Shown: piece by piece, positions 8,643-17,170 of the stretch
Layout of the letters: the number at the start of each line of letters is the position of its first letter
How positions within the stretch are numbered: the first letter of the stretch is position 1
Source of the DNA: Glycomyces sambucus
Lineage (GTDB): Bacteria; Actinomycetota; Actinomycetes; Mycobacteriales; Micromonosporaceae
Assembly (NCBI RefSeq): GCF_900102815.1
Contig: NZ_FNGF01000004.1
Coordinates: 372,001 to 436,000 of the forward strand
Length of the DNA stretch: 64,000 nt
Reading direction: 5' to 3'
The notes under the pieces: generated by a model
Databases searched by the model: none
What the model saw: only the letters and a program-made list of their open reading frames with translations
What the model was told of the DNA's origin: nothing
Program-made: the position numbers and the translations under genes

Positions 8643-9461
8643 TTAACTTTCGCTTACGGTCCCGGCGCCCGGCCCCGCCGGGCCCAGGGCCGCGGCGAGC
8701 GCGGGCAGCGACGCGTCGATGAGCTCCCGGACCTTGTGGAGGTTCGCCTCGAAGACGGCGAACACGGCCTCCTGGCTGACGGCCTCGACGTCCGGGTCCT
8801 CGTCGAGCCCCGCGTCGTAGTCGGTCACGAGCGCGATCCCGGCGAAGGGGATGCCGGCCTCGGCCGCGAGCGGCGCCTCCGGGGACTGCGTCATGTTGAC
8901 CACGTGCCCTCCGGCGTCGCGGTGCCACCGGGACTCGGCCCGGGTGGAGAAGCGCGGGCCGTTGACGACCACGACGGTGCCGCCGTCGTGCGCGGTCACG
9001 CCGGTCGCGGCCGCCGCCTCCAGCATGATCCGCCGCAGGGCCGGGTCGTAGGGCTCGGCGAACGGCACGTGCACCGGGCCGTCCGCGAACTCGTCGTGGA
9101 ACGTGGACTCGCGCCCCCAGGTGCGGTCGACGAGCTGGTCGCACACGACGAACTCACCGGGCCGGATCTCGGGCCGCAGCGACCCGGCGGCGAACGGGGA
9201 CAGGAGGGCGCGCACACCGAGCCGGCGCATGGCGTCCACGTTGGCGCGGTAGTTGACCCGGTGCGGCGGGAGCCGGTGGCCGGGGCCGTGGCGGGGCAGG
9301 AACGCCACGCGCAGCCCGGAGCGCTCCACGATCGACACCGGGCCCGACGGCGGCCCCCAAGGAGTGGCGACCTCGACGGTCTCGGCCTGCTCGGCGAGGG
9401 TGTAGAACCCCGAGCCGCCGAAGATCCCGACGTCGGCCCGGGATCGGTTGCGTTCGCTCAT
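8643..9461 (-). CDS. mtnP: S-methyl-5'-thioadenosine phosphorylase family protein
   Basis: A 272-residue purine nucleoside phosphorylase-fold enzyme. It shows IFGGSGFY at the N-terminus, PRHGPGHRLPPHRVNYRAN, VNGPRFSTRAE, NMTQSPEAPLAAE and TDYDAG, in the order of MtnP. The family phosphorolyses MTA (or methylthioinosine) in methionine salvage; DYDAG differs from the DYDCW of classical MTAP, so exact base preference is open. The ATG overlaps the stop of the upstream glycosyltransferase gene, with GAGGAG seven bases before the start. The longer open frame upstream overlaps that gene and is not used. Confidence 0.9.
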   Translation of the reverse strand: MSERNRSRADVGIFGGSGFYTLAEQAETVEVATPWGPPSGPVSIVERSGLRVAFLPRHGPGHRLPPHRVNYRANVDAMRRLGVRALLSPFAAGSLRPEIRPGEFVVCDQLVDRTWGRESTFHDEFADGPVHVPFAEPYDPALRRIMLEAAAATGVTAHDGGTVVVVNGPRFSTRAESRWHRDAGGHVVNMTQSPEAPLAAEAGIPFAGIALVTDYDAGLDEDPDVEAVSQEAVFAVFEANLHKVRELIDASLPALAAALGPAGPGAGTVSES

Positions 9462-10777
9462 GTCCGGCTCCTCGTCGTTCGCGCGGCGGCTGCGGCGCGG
9501 GCGAGCTGCGACCGCATGTCCCCCACCGCGCGGAACGTGCCCGCGACGGTGCCGGTCACCTTGCTCCTGCCGATGCGGGGGCGGTACGGGACCGGCGTCT
9601 CGGCGATGCGCCAGCCGTCGAGCCCGGCGCGCAGGACCATCTCGAGCGGCCAGCCCGAGCGCCGGTCGGTGACGCCCAGGCCCAGCAGCGCCGTCCGCCG
9701 GGCCGCGCGCATGGGGCCGATGTCGCTGACGCGCGCGCCGCACAGGCGCCGGACCCGGCCGGCGAGGTAGCGGTTCGCGAGGCGCCCGTGCAGCGGCATC
9801 GCACCGGCCGCGGCGTCCCTCGCCCCGAGCGAGAGGTCGGCGTCGCCGGCGAGGACCGGGCCGCACACCGCGACCAGGTCCGCGGGGTCGAGGGAGGCGT
9901 CGCAGTCCATGAACGCGACGACCGGGGCCGTCGCGGCGGCGAGTCCGGCGAAGCAGGCGGCCCCGAAGCCGCGCCGGGGCTCGGCCACGACCCGGGCGCC
10001 GAGCCCGGCGGCGACCTCCGCCGACCCGTCGGTCGAGCCGTTGTCGACCACGATCGGCCGGTACCCCTTCGGCATCCGCTCCAGCACCCACGGCAGGGCC
10101 CCGCGCTCGTCGAGGACCGGCAGGACCACGTCGACCAGCGGCGCGCCCGCGGCCCCGAGCAGCGGGAGGACGGTGCGCGCGGTGCGGGTGCGCGGGGCGT
10201 CCGCGGCGATCGCGCGGGCGTCCTCGGCGTCGTCGAGGTCGCGCAGCACCGGCAGGTCGGCGACGGTGAGGCCGAGCGCTTCGAGCCGCTTGCGCTGCAT
10301 GAGGCCGGTGTCGCCGCGGCTCATCGGCACGCCCGCGAACGCGCCCGGGTGCGGCCGGGCCAGGCCCAGCGCCCACCAGCCGCCGTCCTCGGCCATGCCG
10401 AGCGCGGCCTCCCGGCCCTCCTCGGCGACCACCGCGAGCGACGCGCCGAGCAGACCGGCGCTCGCCTGCGGGGTGTCCATGCCGATCTGGAGGCAGGGCC
10501 CCTCGACCCGCGACCAGGCCGCGGCCAGCCGCTCGTTGAAGCCGCCGCCGGACTGCGCGATCACGGTGAACCCCTCCGGCAGCCACGGCCCCGGGTCCCC
10601 GTCCAGCGCCAGGAGCAGCCGGTCGGCGCCGCAGGCGGCCACCGCCTCCAGCGTGTCGGCGAGCGCCGCCTCCGCGACCGCGGCCGCCTCCCCGGGGGAG
10701 AGCGGCGGTGAGAGCCTGGTCTTGACCCGGCCCGGGACCGGGGCCTTCGCCATGACGAGGAGATGAGTCCGCTGCAT
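9458..10777 (-). CDS. DUF2064-glycosyltransferase family 2 fusion
   Basis: A 439-residue fusion. Residues 1-200 are a DUF2064/TIGR04282 nucleotidyl/glycosyl-transferase-like domain (MAKAPVPGRVKTRLSPPLS, then QIGMDTPQ). Residues 220-430 are a GT-A family 2 domain with VVLPVLDERGAL, VVDNGSTDGSAE and the metal-binding MDCDAS. The two activities are usually encoded by adjacent genes in cell-surface glycan clusters. It is coupled by ATGA to the phosphorylase gene and divergent from a two-component system with a GT-C-like membrane protein and an epimerase, which supports a cell-envelope glycan role. Acceptor and sugar are unknown. Confidence 0.88.
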   Translation of the reverse strand: MQRTHLLVMAKAPVPGRVKTRLSPPLSPGEAAAVAEAALADTLEAVAACGADRLLLALDGDPGPWLPEGFTVIAQSGGGFNERLAAAWSRVEGPCLQIGMDTPQASAGLLGASLAVVAEEGREAALGMAEDGGWWALGLARPHPGAFAGVPMSRGDTGLMQRKRLEALGLTVADLPVLRDLDDAEDARAIAADAPRTRTARTVLPLLGAAGAPLVDVVLPVLDERGALPWVLERMPKGYRPIVVDNGSTDGSAEVAAGLGARVVAEPRRGFGAACFAGLAAATAPVVAFMDCDASLDPADLVAVCGPVLAGDADLSLGARDAAAGAMPLHGRLANRYLAGRVRRLCGARVSDIGPMRAARRTALLGLGVTDRRSGWPLEMVLRAGLDGWRIAETPVPYRPRIGRSKVTGTVAGTFRAVGDMRSQLARAAAAARTTRSRT

Positions 10778-10890
10778 GCGGCCGATGCTACTGACGGCGC
10801 GGCCGCTCCAGGCCCGGACGAATCTTACGGTTCGCGAAAGTCTCGGCAGGTCCGATGGCGAACGGCGGCGCGATCGGGCATCGTGGTCAC

Positions 10891-11580
10891 ATGGACTCCG
10901 GAGCCGACCCCCGCGTGCTGGTCGTCGACGACGACCCCGCGCTCGCGGAGGTGGTCGCGCGCTACCTGCGCCGCGACGGCTTCGACGTCGACTACGCCCC
11001 CGACGGGCCCACGGGCCTGGAACGGGCCCTCACGACCCTGCCCGACCTCGTGGTGCTCGACCTGATGATGCCGGGCATGGACGGCTTCGAGGTCTGCCGC
11101 CGCCTGCGGCAGTCCACCGCCGTCCCCGTGGTCATGCTGACCGCGCGCGGCGAGGAGACCGACCGCATCGCCGGCCTCGACCTCGGCGCCGACGACTACG
11201 TCACCAAGCCGTTCTCCCCCGGCGAGCTCGCCGCGCGCGTGCGCGCCGTCCTGCGCCGCGCCTCCCCGGCGGCCCCGCCCCCCGCGGTCCTCACCGGCGG
11301 CGGCGTCGCCGTCGACACCCGCGCCCACCGCGTGCGCCGCGGCGCGGCACTGCTCGACCTGACCACGAAGGAGTACGACCTGCTCGTGTGCTTCCTGACC
11401 CATCCGGGCCGCGCGTTCCGCCGCGAGGAGCTGCTGGAGACGGTGTGGGGGTGGCGCATCGGCGACACCTCCACCGTCACCGTCCACGTGCGGCGCCTGC
11501 GCGAGAAGATCGAGGACGACGCGTCCGCGCCGCGCCACCTGACCACGGTGCGCGGGGTCGGCTACCGGTGGGAGCCCTGA
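10891..11580 (+). CDS. OmpR/PhoB-type response regulator
   Basis: A 229-residue two-domain regulator: receiver domain with the phospho-acceptor Asp in LVVLDLMMPG and the conserved Lys in DDYVTKPFSPGEL, then a winged-helix output domain ending HVRRLREKIEDD...VRGVGYRWEP. An ATG at 10855 would add 12 residues; neither start has a strong ribosome site. The stop overlaps the kinase start by one base (TGATG). It is the first gene of a four-gene operon and divergent from the glycosyltransferase fusion, so it may control both. Confidence 0.93.
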   Translation: MDSGADPRVLVVDDDPALAEVVARYLRRDGFDVDYAPDGPTGLERALTTLPDLVVLDLMMPGMDGFEVCRRLRQSTAVPVVMLTARGEETDRIAGLDLGADDYVTKPFSPGELAARVRAVLRRASPAAPPPAVLTGGGVAVDTRAHRVRRGAALLDLTTKEYDLLVCFLTHPGRAFRREELLETVWGWRIGDTSTVTVHVRRLREKIEDDASAPRHLTTVRGVGYRWEP

Positions 11581-12803
11581 TGCGCCTGGTGACGCGGCGG
11601 CGCGCGGGCTCGCTCCTGATCCTGGCCGTCGCCCTCGGCGCGGCCACCGCCCTCGCGGTCGCCTTCGACTTCCCGCCGCGCGACATCGCCGTCCTCGTCA
11701 CCACCGCCGCGGTCGCCTCCGCGGTCGCCGGCGTCGTCGGCGGCCTGGTCCTGCGCCGCCTGCGAGGCCGCGGCGCGCGCGTCCAGACGATGACCGTCGC
11801 CCTCTCCTCGGTCCTGGTGGCCGCCACCGGCGTCGTCACCGCCGCGCTCGCGATGTTCATCTCCTTCCACGACCTCGTCCTGCTCTTCGTGGTCCTCATC
11901 GTCGCCTCCGGCGTCGCGTTCGGCGCCGCCTGGCAGCTCGGCGACGACATCGGCGCCGGCGCGCTCCAGGTCGGCGCCTACGCCCGCACCATGATCGACG
12001 GCGAGCGGCACCGCGCCCCCGCCGTCACCGGGCCCGGCGAACTCGCGGCCCTCGCCGGGGAGCTCGCCGACGTCTCGCACCGGCTGGAGGAGTCCCGGCG
12101 CCGCGAGCGCGCCCTCGAATCCTCCCGGCGCGAGCTCATCGCCTGGGTCTCCCACGACCTGCGAGCCCCGCTCGCCACCATCCGCGCCATGGCCGAGGCC
12201 CTCGACGACGGCGTGGTCGACGACGACACGGCCGTCAAGCGCTACCACGCCCAGATCCGCACCGACGCCGAACGGCTCACCGCGCTCGTGGACGACCTGT
12301 TCGAACTCTCGCGGATCAACAGCGGGTCGCTGCGGCTCGGCAGCGAGCAGGTCGACCTGCGCGACGCCGTCGCCGACGCGCTCGCCGGGGCCAGCGCCGC
12401 CGCCGACCTCAAGCAGGTGGCAGTCGTCGAGCACCTGGCCGCGCTCCCGGCGGCCGACGTGGCCGCCCGCGAATGCTGCCGCGCCCTCGACAACCTCCTG
12501 GACAACGCGATCCGCCACACCCCGGCCGGCGGCACCGTCCGCATCGAGGCCGCGGCCGATGCGGGCGCCGCCGTCCTCCACATCGACGACGAGTGCGGCG
12601 GCATCCCCGCCGCCGACCTGCCGCGCGTGTTCGACATCGCCTACCGCGGCGACCGGGCCCGCGCCCGCGACGACCGCGGCGGCGGCCTGGGGCTGGCGAT
12701 CAGCCGCGGCCTCATCGAGGCCCACGCAGGCACCGTCACCGTCGCGAACACGAGCACGGGCTGCCGGTTCACCGTCCGCCTGCCCGCCGCGGCACGCCGG
12801 TGA
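11580..12803 (+). CDS. Sensor histidine kinase
   Basis: A 407-residue kinase with four membrane helices in the first 120 residues and almost no extracellular loop, so it probably senses a membrane or intramembrane signal. The HisKA box is SHDLRAPLATI. The HATPase domain has LDNLLDNAIRHTP (N box), a divergent DDECGGIP (G1 box) and GGGLGLAISRGLI (G2 box). It is translationally coupled to the response regulator upstream (TGATG) and to the membrane protein downstream (GTGA). Confidence 0.93.
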   Translation: MRLVTRRRAGSLLILAVALGAATALAVAFDFPPRDIAVLVTTAAVASAVAGVVGGLVLRRLRGRGARVQTMTVALSSVLVAATGVVTAALAMFISFHDLVLLFVVLIVASGVAFGAAWQLGDDIGAGALQVGAYARTMIDGERHRAPAVTGPGELAALAGELADVSHRLEESRRRERALESSRRELIAWVSHDLRAPLATIRAMAEALDDGVVDDDTAVKRYHAQIRTDAERLTALVDDLFELSRINSGSLRLGSEQVDLRDAVADALAGASAAADLKQVAVVEHLAALPAADVAARECCRALDNLLDNAIRHTPAGGTVRIEAAADAGAAVLHIDDECGGIPAADLPRVFDIAYRGDRARARDDRGGGLGLAISRGLIEAHAGTVTVANTSTGCRFTVRLPAAARR

Positions 12804-14086
12804 CCGCGCACCGCCCCGCCGTCCGGTCGGCGCTCGTCCTCGGCGCGTGGGCGCTCCTCCTCGCCGCCGCCTGGGTCCTCGGGCAGGTCAAACTCGCCGT
12901 CACCGAAGGGCGGCACCAGCTCGGCGCCATGCCGCTGTTCGGCAGCTGGGAGTGGCACCTCGACGCGACGCTGCTCGTCCCGGTCGCGGTCGGGGCCCTG
13001 CTCATCGCCGTCCTGCCCGCCGTCGCCGCCCGGTGGCGCTGGCGCTGGACCGTGGCCGCGACCGCGGTCGCGGGCGTGCTGTTCAGCCTCGCGCTCACCG
13101 TCGCCCACTCCCACCCCCGGACCTGGACCGACCTCGACCACCACTACGCGGGCCACGCGCACCTGATCGACGACGCCGGAGGCCCGGGGGCGTTCCTGGC
13201 CGGGTACACGACGCATCAGCTCGCGGGCGAGTTCCCGATCCACTTCCAGTCACACCCGCCCGGCCTGGTCCTGTTCTTCTGGGGCGCTGGCAGGCTCGGC
13301 CTCGACGGGCTGGTCTTCCAGAACGCGGTCGTCCAGCTGGGTGTGGCGGCCGCGGTCGCGGCGGCGCTCATCGCGGGCCGCGACGTCGCCGGGGAACGGC
13401 TCACCAGGCGCGCCGCACCGTTCCTGGTCGTGGCCCCGGCCGCGTTCTGGCACAACACCGCCGACCTGGTCTTCGCGGGCGTCACACTCGCGGCCGTCGC
13501 CTGCCTGGTCCCCGCGACGAACCGCACCGGGACGCGCGCCGCGGTGCTCGCCGTCAGCGGCGGGCTCTTGGCGGGGGCCGCACTCCTGCTCTCGTTCTCC
13601 GCTGCGCTGCTTGCGATCCCGGTGATCGTGGTCGCGGTGCGGCGGCGGCGCTGGGGGGTGCTCCTGGCGGGCGGGGCCGTCGCCGCCGCGGTGGTGCTGG
13701 CGCCGCTGGCATGGGGGTACTGGTGGCTCGACGGGCTCCGGACCACGCGCGTGCGCTACTACGCGGGCGTGGCCTCGATCCGCGGGTACTGGTACTTCCT
13801 GCTCGCGAACCTCGCGGTGTTCGCGCTGGCCCTCGGGCCGGCCGTCGCCGTCGCGCTCTCGCGCCTGCGCGACCGCCGCATGTGGATCGTCGTCGGCTCG
13901 TGCCTGGCCGCCGTGGCGCTCGCCGACCTCTCGGGGATGTCCTCGGCGGAGACCGAGCGGATCTGGCAGCCGTTCATGCCCCTGGTCCTCCTGGCCGGAT
14001 GCGCCCTGACGCGCCCGCGCGCCTGGCTCGCACTGCAACTGGCCGTCGCCGTCGTCCTCGCCGCCGCACTGCGCGTGCAGTGGTGA
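12800..14086 (+). CDS. GT-C-like polytopic membrane protein
   Basis: A 428-residue protein with about ten hydrophobic helices. A long outer loop after the third or fourth helix holds HSHPRTWTDLDHHY, and FQSHPPGLVLFFW follows; the HPPG motif recurs in lipid-linked-sugar-dependent GT-C transferases. The start is the GTG overlapping the kinase TGA (GTGA). An ORF opening further upstream in this frame runs inside the kinase gene and is ignored. Its context (two-component system, epimerase, divergent GT2 fusion) suggests cell-wall or lipid glycosylation. Function is inferred, not proven. Confidence 0.82.
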   Translation: MTAHRPAVRSALVLGAWALLLAAAWVLGQVKLAVTEGRHQLGAMPLFGSWEWHLDATLLVPVAVGALLIAVLPAVAARWRWRWTVAATAVAGVLFSLALTVAHSHPRTWTDLDHHYAGHAHLIDDAGGPGAFLAGYTTHQLAGEFPIHFQSHPPGLVLFFWGAGRLGLDGLVFQNAVVQLGVAAAVAAALIAGRDVAGERLTRRAAPFLVVAPAAFWHNTADLVFAGVTLAAVACLVPATNRTGTRAAVLAVSGGLLAGAALLLSFSAALLAIPVIVVAVRRRRWGVLLAGGAVAAAVVLAPLAWGYWWLDGLRTTRVRYYAGVASIRGYWYFLLANLAVFALALGPAVAVALSRLRDRRMWIVVGSCLAAVALADLSGMSSAETERIWQPFMPLVLLAGCALTRPRAWLALQLAVAVVLAAALRVQW

Positions 14087-14105
14087 CCGAGAGAAAGGCA
14101 CATCG

Positions 14106-15152
14106 ATGCGCGTACTGGTGACCGGCGGCGCCGGATTCATCGGCGGGGAGATCACCTCGCAGCTCGCGGCGCGCGGCGACCAGGTGGTGGTCCTCGACTC
14201 GCTGGTCGCGCAGGACGCGCCGCCGGAGCACCTGCCCGCCTCGGCCGAGCTCGTCGTGGGCGACCTCGGCGACGAGTCGGCCGTGCGGCGCGCGGTCGAG
14301 GGGGTCGACGCCGTCTGCCACCAGGCCGCGCGCGTGGGCCTGGGCGTGGACTTCGACGACGTCACCGCCTACGTCGCCGACAACGACGGCGGCACCGCGA
14401 ACCTCCTTCGCGCCCTGTGGCGGCGGTCCTTCACCGGGCGCCTGGTCGTCGCGTCCTCGATGGTCGTCTACGGCGAGGGCCGGTACCGGTGCCCCGTCCA
14501 CGGCGACGTCCGTGCGGGCGCCCGCCGCCGCGACGACCTCGACGCGGGCCGCTTCGAGCCGCCCTGCCCGACGTGCGGGGTCCCGCTCGACTGGGCGCCG
14601 GTCCGCGAGGACGCGCCGCTCGATCCCCGGAACGTCTACGCCGCCACCAAGGTTCACACCGAGCACCTGTCGTTCCTGTACGGTCGCGAGACCGGCGCCG
14701 CCGTCTGCGCGCTGCGGTACCACAACGTGTACGGCCCCCGCATGCCCCGCGACACCCCGTACGCGGGCGTCGCCAGCATCTTCCGCAGCGCCTTCGAGGC
14801 CGGGCGCGCCCCGCGCGTGTTCGAGGACGGGGCGCAGACCCGCGACTTCGTCCACGTCCGCGATGTGGCCCGCGCCAACCTCCTCGCCCTCGACAGCGAC
14901 TGGGCCGGCGCTGCCAACATCGCCAGCGGCCACCCGCACACCGTCGGCGACATGGCCCGCGCCCTCGCCGCCGGCTTCCCCGACGCCCCCGCGCCGGTCA
15001 CCACCGGCGAATACCGCCTCGGCGACGTCCGCCACGTCGTCGCCACCCCCGACCTCGCCACCCGGGCCCTCGGCTTCACCGCCGAGACCGACTTCGCCGA
15101 AGGCATGCGCGCCTTCGCACACGACCCTCTGCGCCAGCACCGGCCCGAGTAG
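14106..15152 (+). CDS. NAD-dependent sugar epimerase with zinc-ribbon insert
   Basis: A 348-residue extended SDR. It has the Rossmann motif GGAGFIG at the N-terminus, catalytic YAATK (around residue 179-183) and HNVYGPRMPRDTPYAGV. Between the SSMVVYGEGRY strand and the Tyr there is an insert with CPVHG and, some 25 residues on, CPTCG, a likely zinc site. The same insert occurs in dTDP-L-rhamnose 4-epimerase-type proteins, which is my best guess. It follows the GT-C-like gene by 19 bases with GAGAAAGG as ribosome site, and should supply a sugar nucleotide to the nearby transferases. Confidence 0.88.
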   Translation: MRVLVTGGAGFIGGEITSQLAARGDQVVVLDSLVAQDAPPEHLPASAELVVGDLGDESAVRRAVEGVDAVCHQAARVGLGVDFDDVTAYVADNDGGTANLLRALWRRSFTGRLVVASSMVVYGEGRYRCPVHGDVRAGARRRDDLDAGRFEPPCPTCGVPLDWAPVREDAPLDPRNVYAATKVHTEHLSFLYGRETGAAVCALRYHNVYGPRMPRDTPYAGVASIFRSAFEAGRAPRVFEDGAQTRDFVHVRDVARANLLALDSDWAGAANIASGHPHTVGDMARALAAGFPDAPAPVTTGEYRLGDVRHVVATPDLATRALGFTAETDFAEGMRAFAHDPLRQHRPE

Positions 15153-15219
15153 TCGGTAGGTGCGCCCGGCATCCGGTCGTTAGCGCCGCGAGGACATGGG
15201 CCACCGAGCCGGGTTCGAG

Positions 15220-15225
15220 TAGATT
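15220..15225 (+). promoter_or_regulatory. -10 box of a probable leaderless gene
   Basis: TAGATT lies seven bases before the ATG at 15233. With this spacing the transcript should begin at or next to the start codon, and no Shine-Dalgarno sequence is seen. A leaderless mRNA is therefore likely, as is common in actinobacteria. Confidence 0.5.
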
Positions 15226-15232
15226 CGCTGGA

Positions 15233-15769
15233 ATGGCGGATGCGATCGTGATTCCCGGAGGCGCGTTCGGCCCCGGGGCCGGGATGCTCATGTACGTCGC
15301 CGAGGCCGTCGAGCGGCGCGGCGCGCGGGTGCACCGGCACTGGTGGTCAAGCGATCCCGAAGACGCCGCGGAGCCCGGCGTCGAGGGTTGGGTCACGAGT
15401 GAGGTGGCGCCGCTGGTCGACTCTGTCGGCGGGCGGCCGCTGCTCATCGGCAAGTCCTTGGGCACCAACGGCGCCGCGCTCGCGGCCGAGCGCGGCCTGC
15501 CGGCGGTCTGGCTGACACCGGTCCTGACCCTGCCGTGGGTCGCCGCCGCCCTCGCGGCGAGTCCGGCTCCGTTCCTCCTGGTGGGAGGCACGGCCGATCG
15601 CTGGTGGGACAGCGCCGCCGCCGCGCGGCTCACCCCGCACCTGTTCGAGGTCGAGGGCGCCGACCACGGCATGTTCGTGCCCGGTCCGGTCGCGGACTCG
15701 CTCGACGTGCTCACCCGGATGATCGCGGCCGTCGAGGGATTCCTCGACGACATCGACTGGCCCGCTTGA
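15233..15769 (+). CDS. Small alpha/beta hydrolase
   Basis: A 178-residue protein with a Gly-rich first turn VIPGGAFGPGAGML, a nucleophile-like LIGKSLGTNGAA (GKSLG as GxSxG) and a C-terminal EGADHGMFV histidine. It resembles compact dienelactone-hydrolase or KANL3/Tex30-like hydrolases. It converges on the TfuA gene (57-base gap). Whether it acts with the RiPP locus is unknown; it is on the opposite strand and has its own promoter. Confidence 0.8.
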   Translation: MADAIVIPGGAFGPGAGMLMYVAEAVERRGARVHRHWWSSDPEDAAEPGVEGWVTSEVAPLVDSVGGRPLLIGKSLGTNGAALAAERGLPAVWLTPVLTLPWVAAALAASPAPFLLVGGTADRWWDSAAAARLTPHLFEVEGADHGMFVPGPVADSLDVLTRMIAAVEGFLDDIDWPA

Positions 15770-15826
15770 CTTCGCTGTCGAAGGAGCCGCGAAGTGCCGC
15801 CGGAGGCCGCTCGGTCGCATACGGAC

Positions 15827-17167
15827 TCAGGCCAGGAGCCTCCACAGGCCCTCGCCGGCTTCGGCCAGGATGAACTGGCGGCAGACGCCGACGGCCCCGT
15901 CGAAGCCGCGGAAGCCCCGGTCGCGGGCCGCGGCGTCGCACTCCGCGGCTGCGGCGTCGCCCAGGTCCCAGAGTCGGCGCAGGTACTGGCCGACCGCGGC
16001 GGCGTCCAGTCCGTGGACGTCGACACCGAAGGCGGCGGCGCGGTCGTTGACGGCGTAGGCCCGCGCAACCGCCTCCATTGAATTTAGCTCCACTGTGGTG
16101 CTGTCTGATACCGTTGCGGGCCAGTCGCGTCCGGGGAAGACCGCGCCCGAGCCGGCGCTGCGGACCAGCAGGCGCAGCAGTGCCTCCTCGGCGTCAAGTG
16201 CGGCGTCCTCGGCGGGGGTGAGCCAGCGCAGCCGCTGCGCCGCGGTCAGATCCTCCACGCGCAGGCCGCTGTCCGCGGCGGCGTGCACGGCCGCTGCCGC
16301 CGTCTGGGCGGCGGTGCATTCGTCCATGGTGGACGCACCAACGATCCAGGCCAGCACGCGGGCCCGCCAGCGCTGCGGGTAGTCGGGGTCGAAGATCTGC
16401 TGGTACTGGCGCTGTGCCAGCACCGAGACGTGCCGCTCGCCATGGACTGCACCGGCATGGCGGTCGGTCCATTCGGCCAGGTGCTCGGTCCGCCATGCCT
16501 GCTCGACCCAGGCGCCCGGGACGGCCGGCTCGATCGCTCCTGTGGCGATGAGGCGCAGCGCGGTGAGGGCGTCGCGGTGCTTTGCCCCGCGGTGGTCGGG
16601 ATGTGCGGCCAGCCAGGAGTGGAAGGCCGTGATGCCAGGGGCCTTGCGCACCGCCGGGTGGCGGGGGCTGCGCTCGGTGTAGTGCACCTCGCGGAGCGCG
16701 GCGGCGATGGCGTCGTGTTCGGTGCCGTCGATGGCGCCCGCCAGGTGGGCGTCGCGGAGCTGGGACTCCAGGTCGACCAGCGCCGCCGACAGCGGCTCGG
16801 CCTCGGGCCCTTGCGTGTGGGTGACGGCCACGTCCGCGTCGCTGTCGCGGCGTCCGTCGCGGTACCCGCAGTAGACCTCGCCGACGCCGACCATGCCGTA
16901 CGCGTCGAGTTCGGCGGCGCGCAGCGCGCCCATGCTGGAGCAGCCGACGACGGTGGCACCGGCCGCCATGAGTGCGAGGATCTCCTTGTGGCGCACCGAG
17001 GCCGACTGGTGGAAGACGCCGTCGACGATGAGCACCAGATCGCCGGGGCCGGCGTCGAGGCGCAGGGCGTCCCCGTGGCGGATCGGCGGGTGCGCCGCCG
17101 CCTCGGGCAGCACGGCGCGAACCTCGGTGGCGCTGAGAGAGGGGCCGCAGAAGACGTGGACGGTCAC
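15827..17167 (-). CDS. TfuA-like protein (YcaO partner)
   Basis: A 446-residue protein whose N-terminal 200 residues match the TfuA core: VHVFCGPSLS at the start, LVLIVDGVFHQSASVRHKEIL, GCSSMGALRAAEL and the acidic YCGYRDG loop. TfuA proteins work with YcaO enzymes to make peptide or protein thioamides (thioviridamide-type RiPPs, methanogen McrA) and probably deliver sulfur. The C-terminal half is helical and not recognised. The start is GTG, three bases after the ycaO stop, with CCCGGAG before it. It is the last gene of the precursor-ycaO-tfuA unit. Confidence 0.9.
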   Translation of the reverse strand: MTVHVFCGPSLSATEVRAVLPEAAAHPPIRHGDALRLDAGPGDLVLIVDGVFHQSASVRHKEILALMAAGATVVGCSSMGALRAAELDAYGMVGVGEVYCGYRDGRRDSDADVAVTHTQGPEAEPLSAALVDLESQLRDAHLAGAIDGTEHDAIAAALREVHYTERSPRHPAVRKAPGITAFHSWLAAHPDHRGAKHRDALTALRLIATGAIEPAVPGAWVEQAWRTEHLAEWTDRHAGAVHGERHVSVLAQRQYQQIFDPDYPQRWRARVLAWIVGASTMDECTAAQTAAAAVHAAADSGLRVEDLTAAQRLRWLTPAEDAALDAEEALLRLLVRSAGSGAVFPGRDWPATVSDSTTVELNSMEAVARAYAVNDRAAAFGVDVHGLDAAAVGQYLRRLWDLGDAAAAECDAAARDRGFRGFDGAVGVCRQFILAEAGEGLWRLLA

Positions 17168-17170
17168 CGG

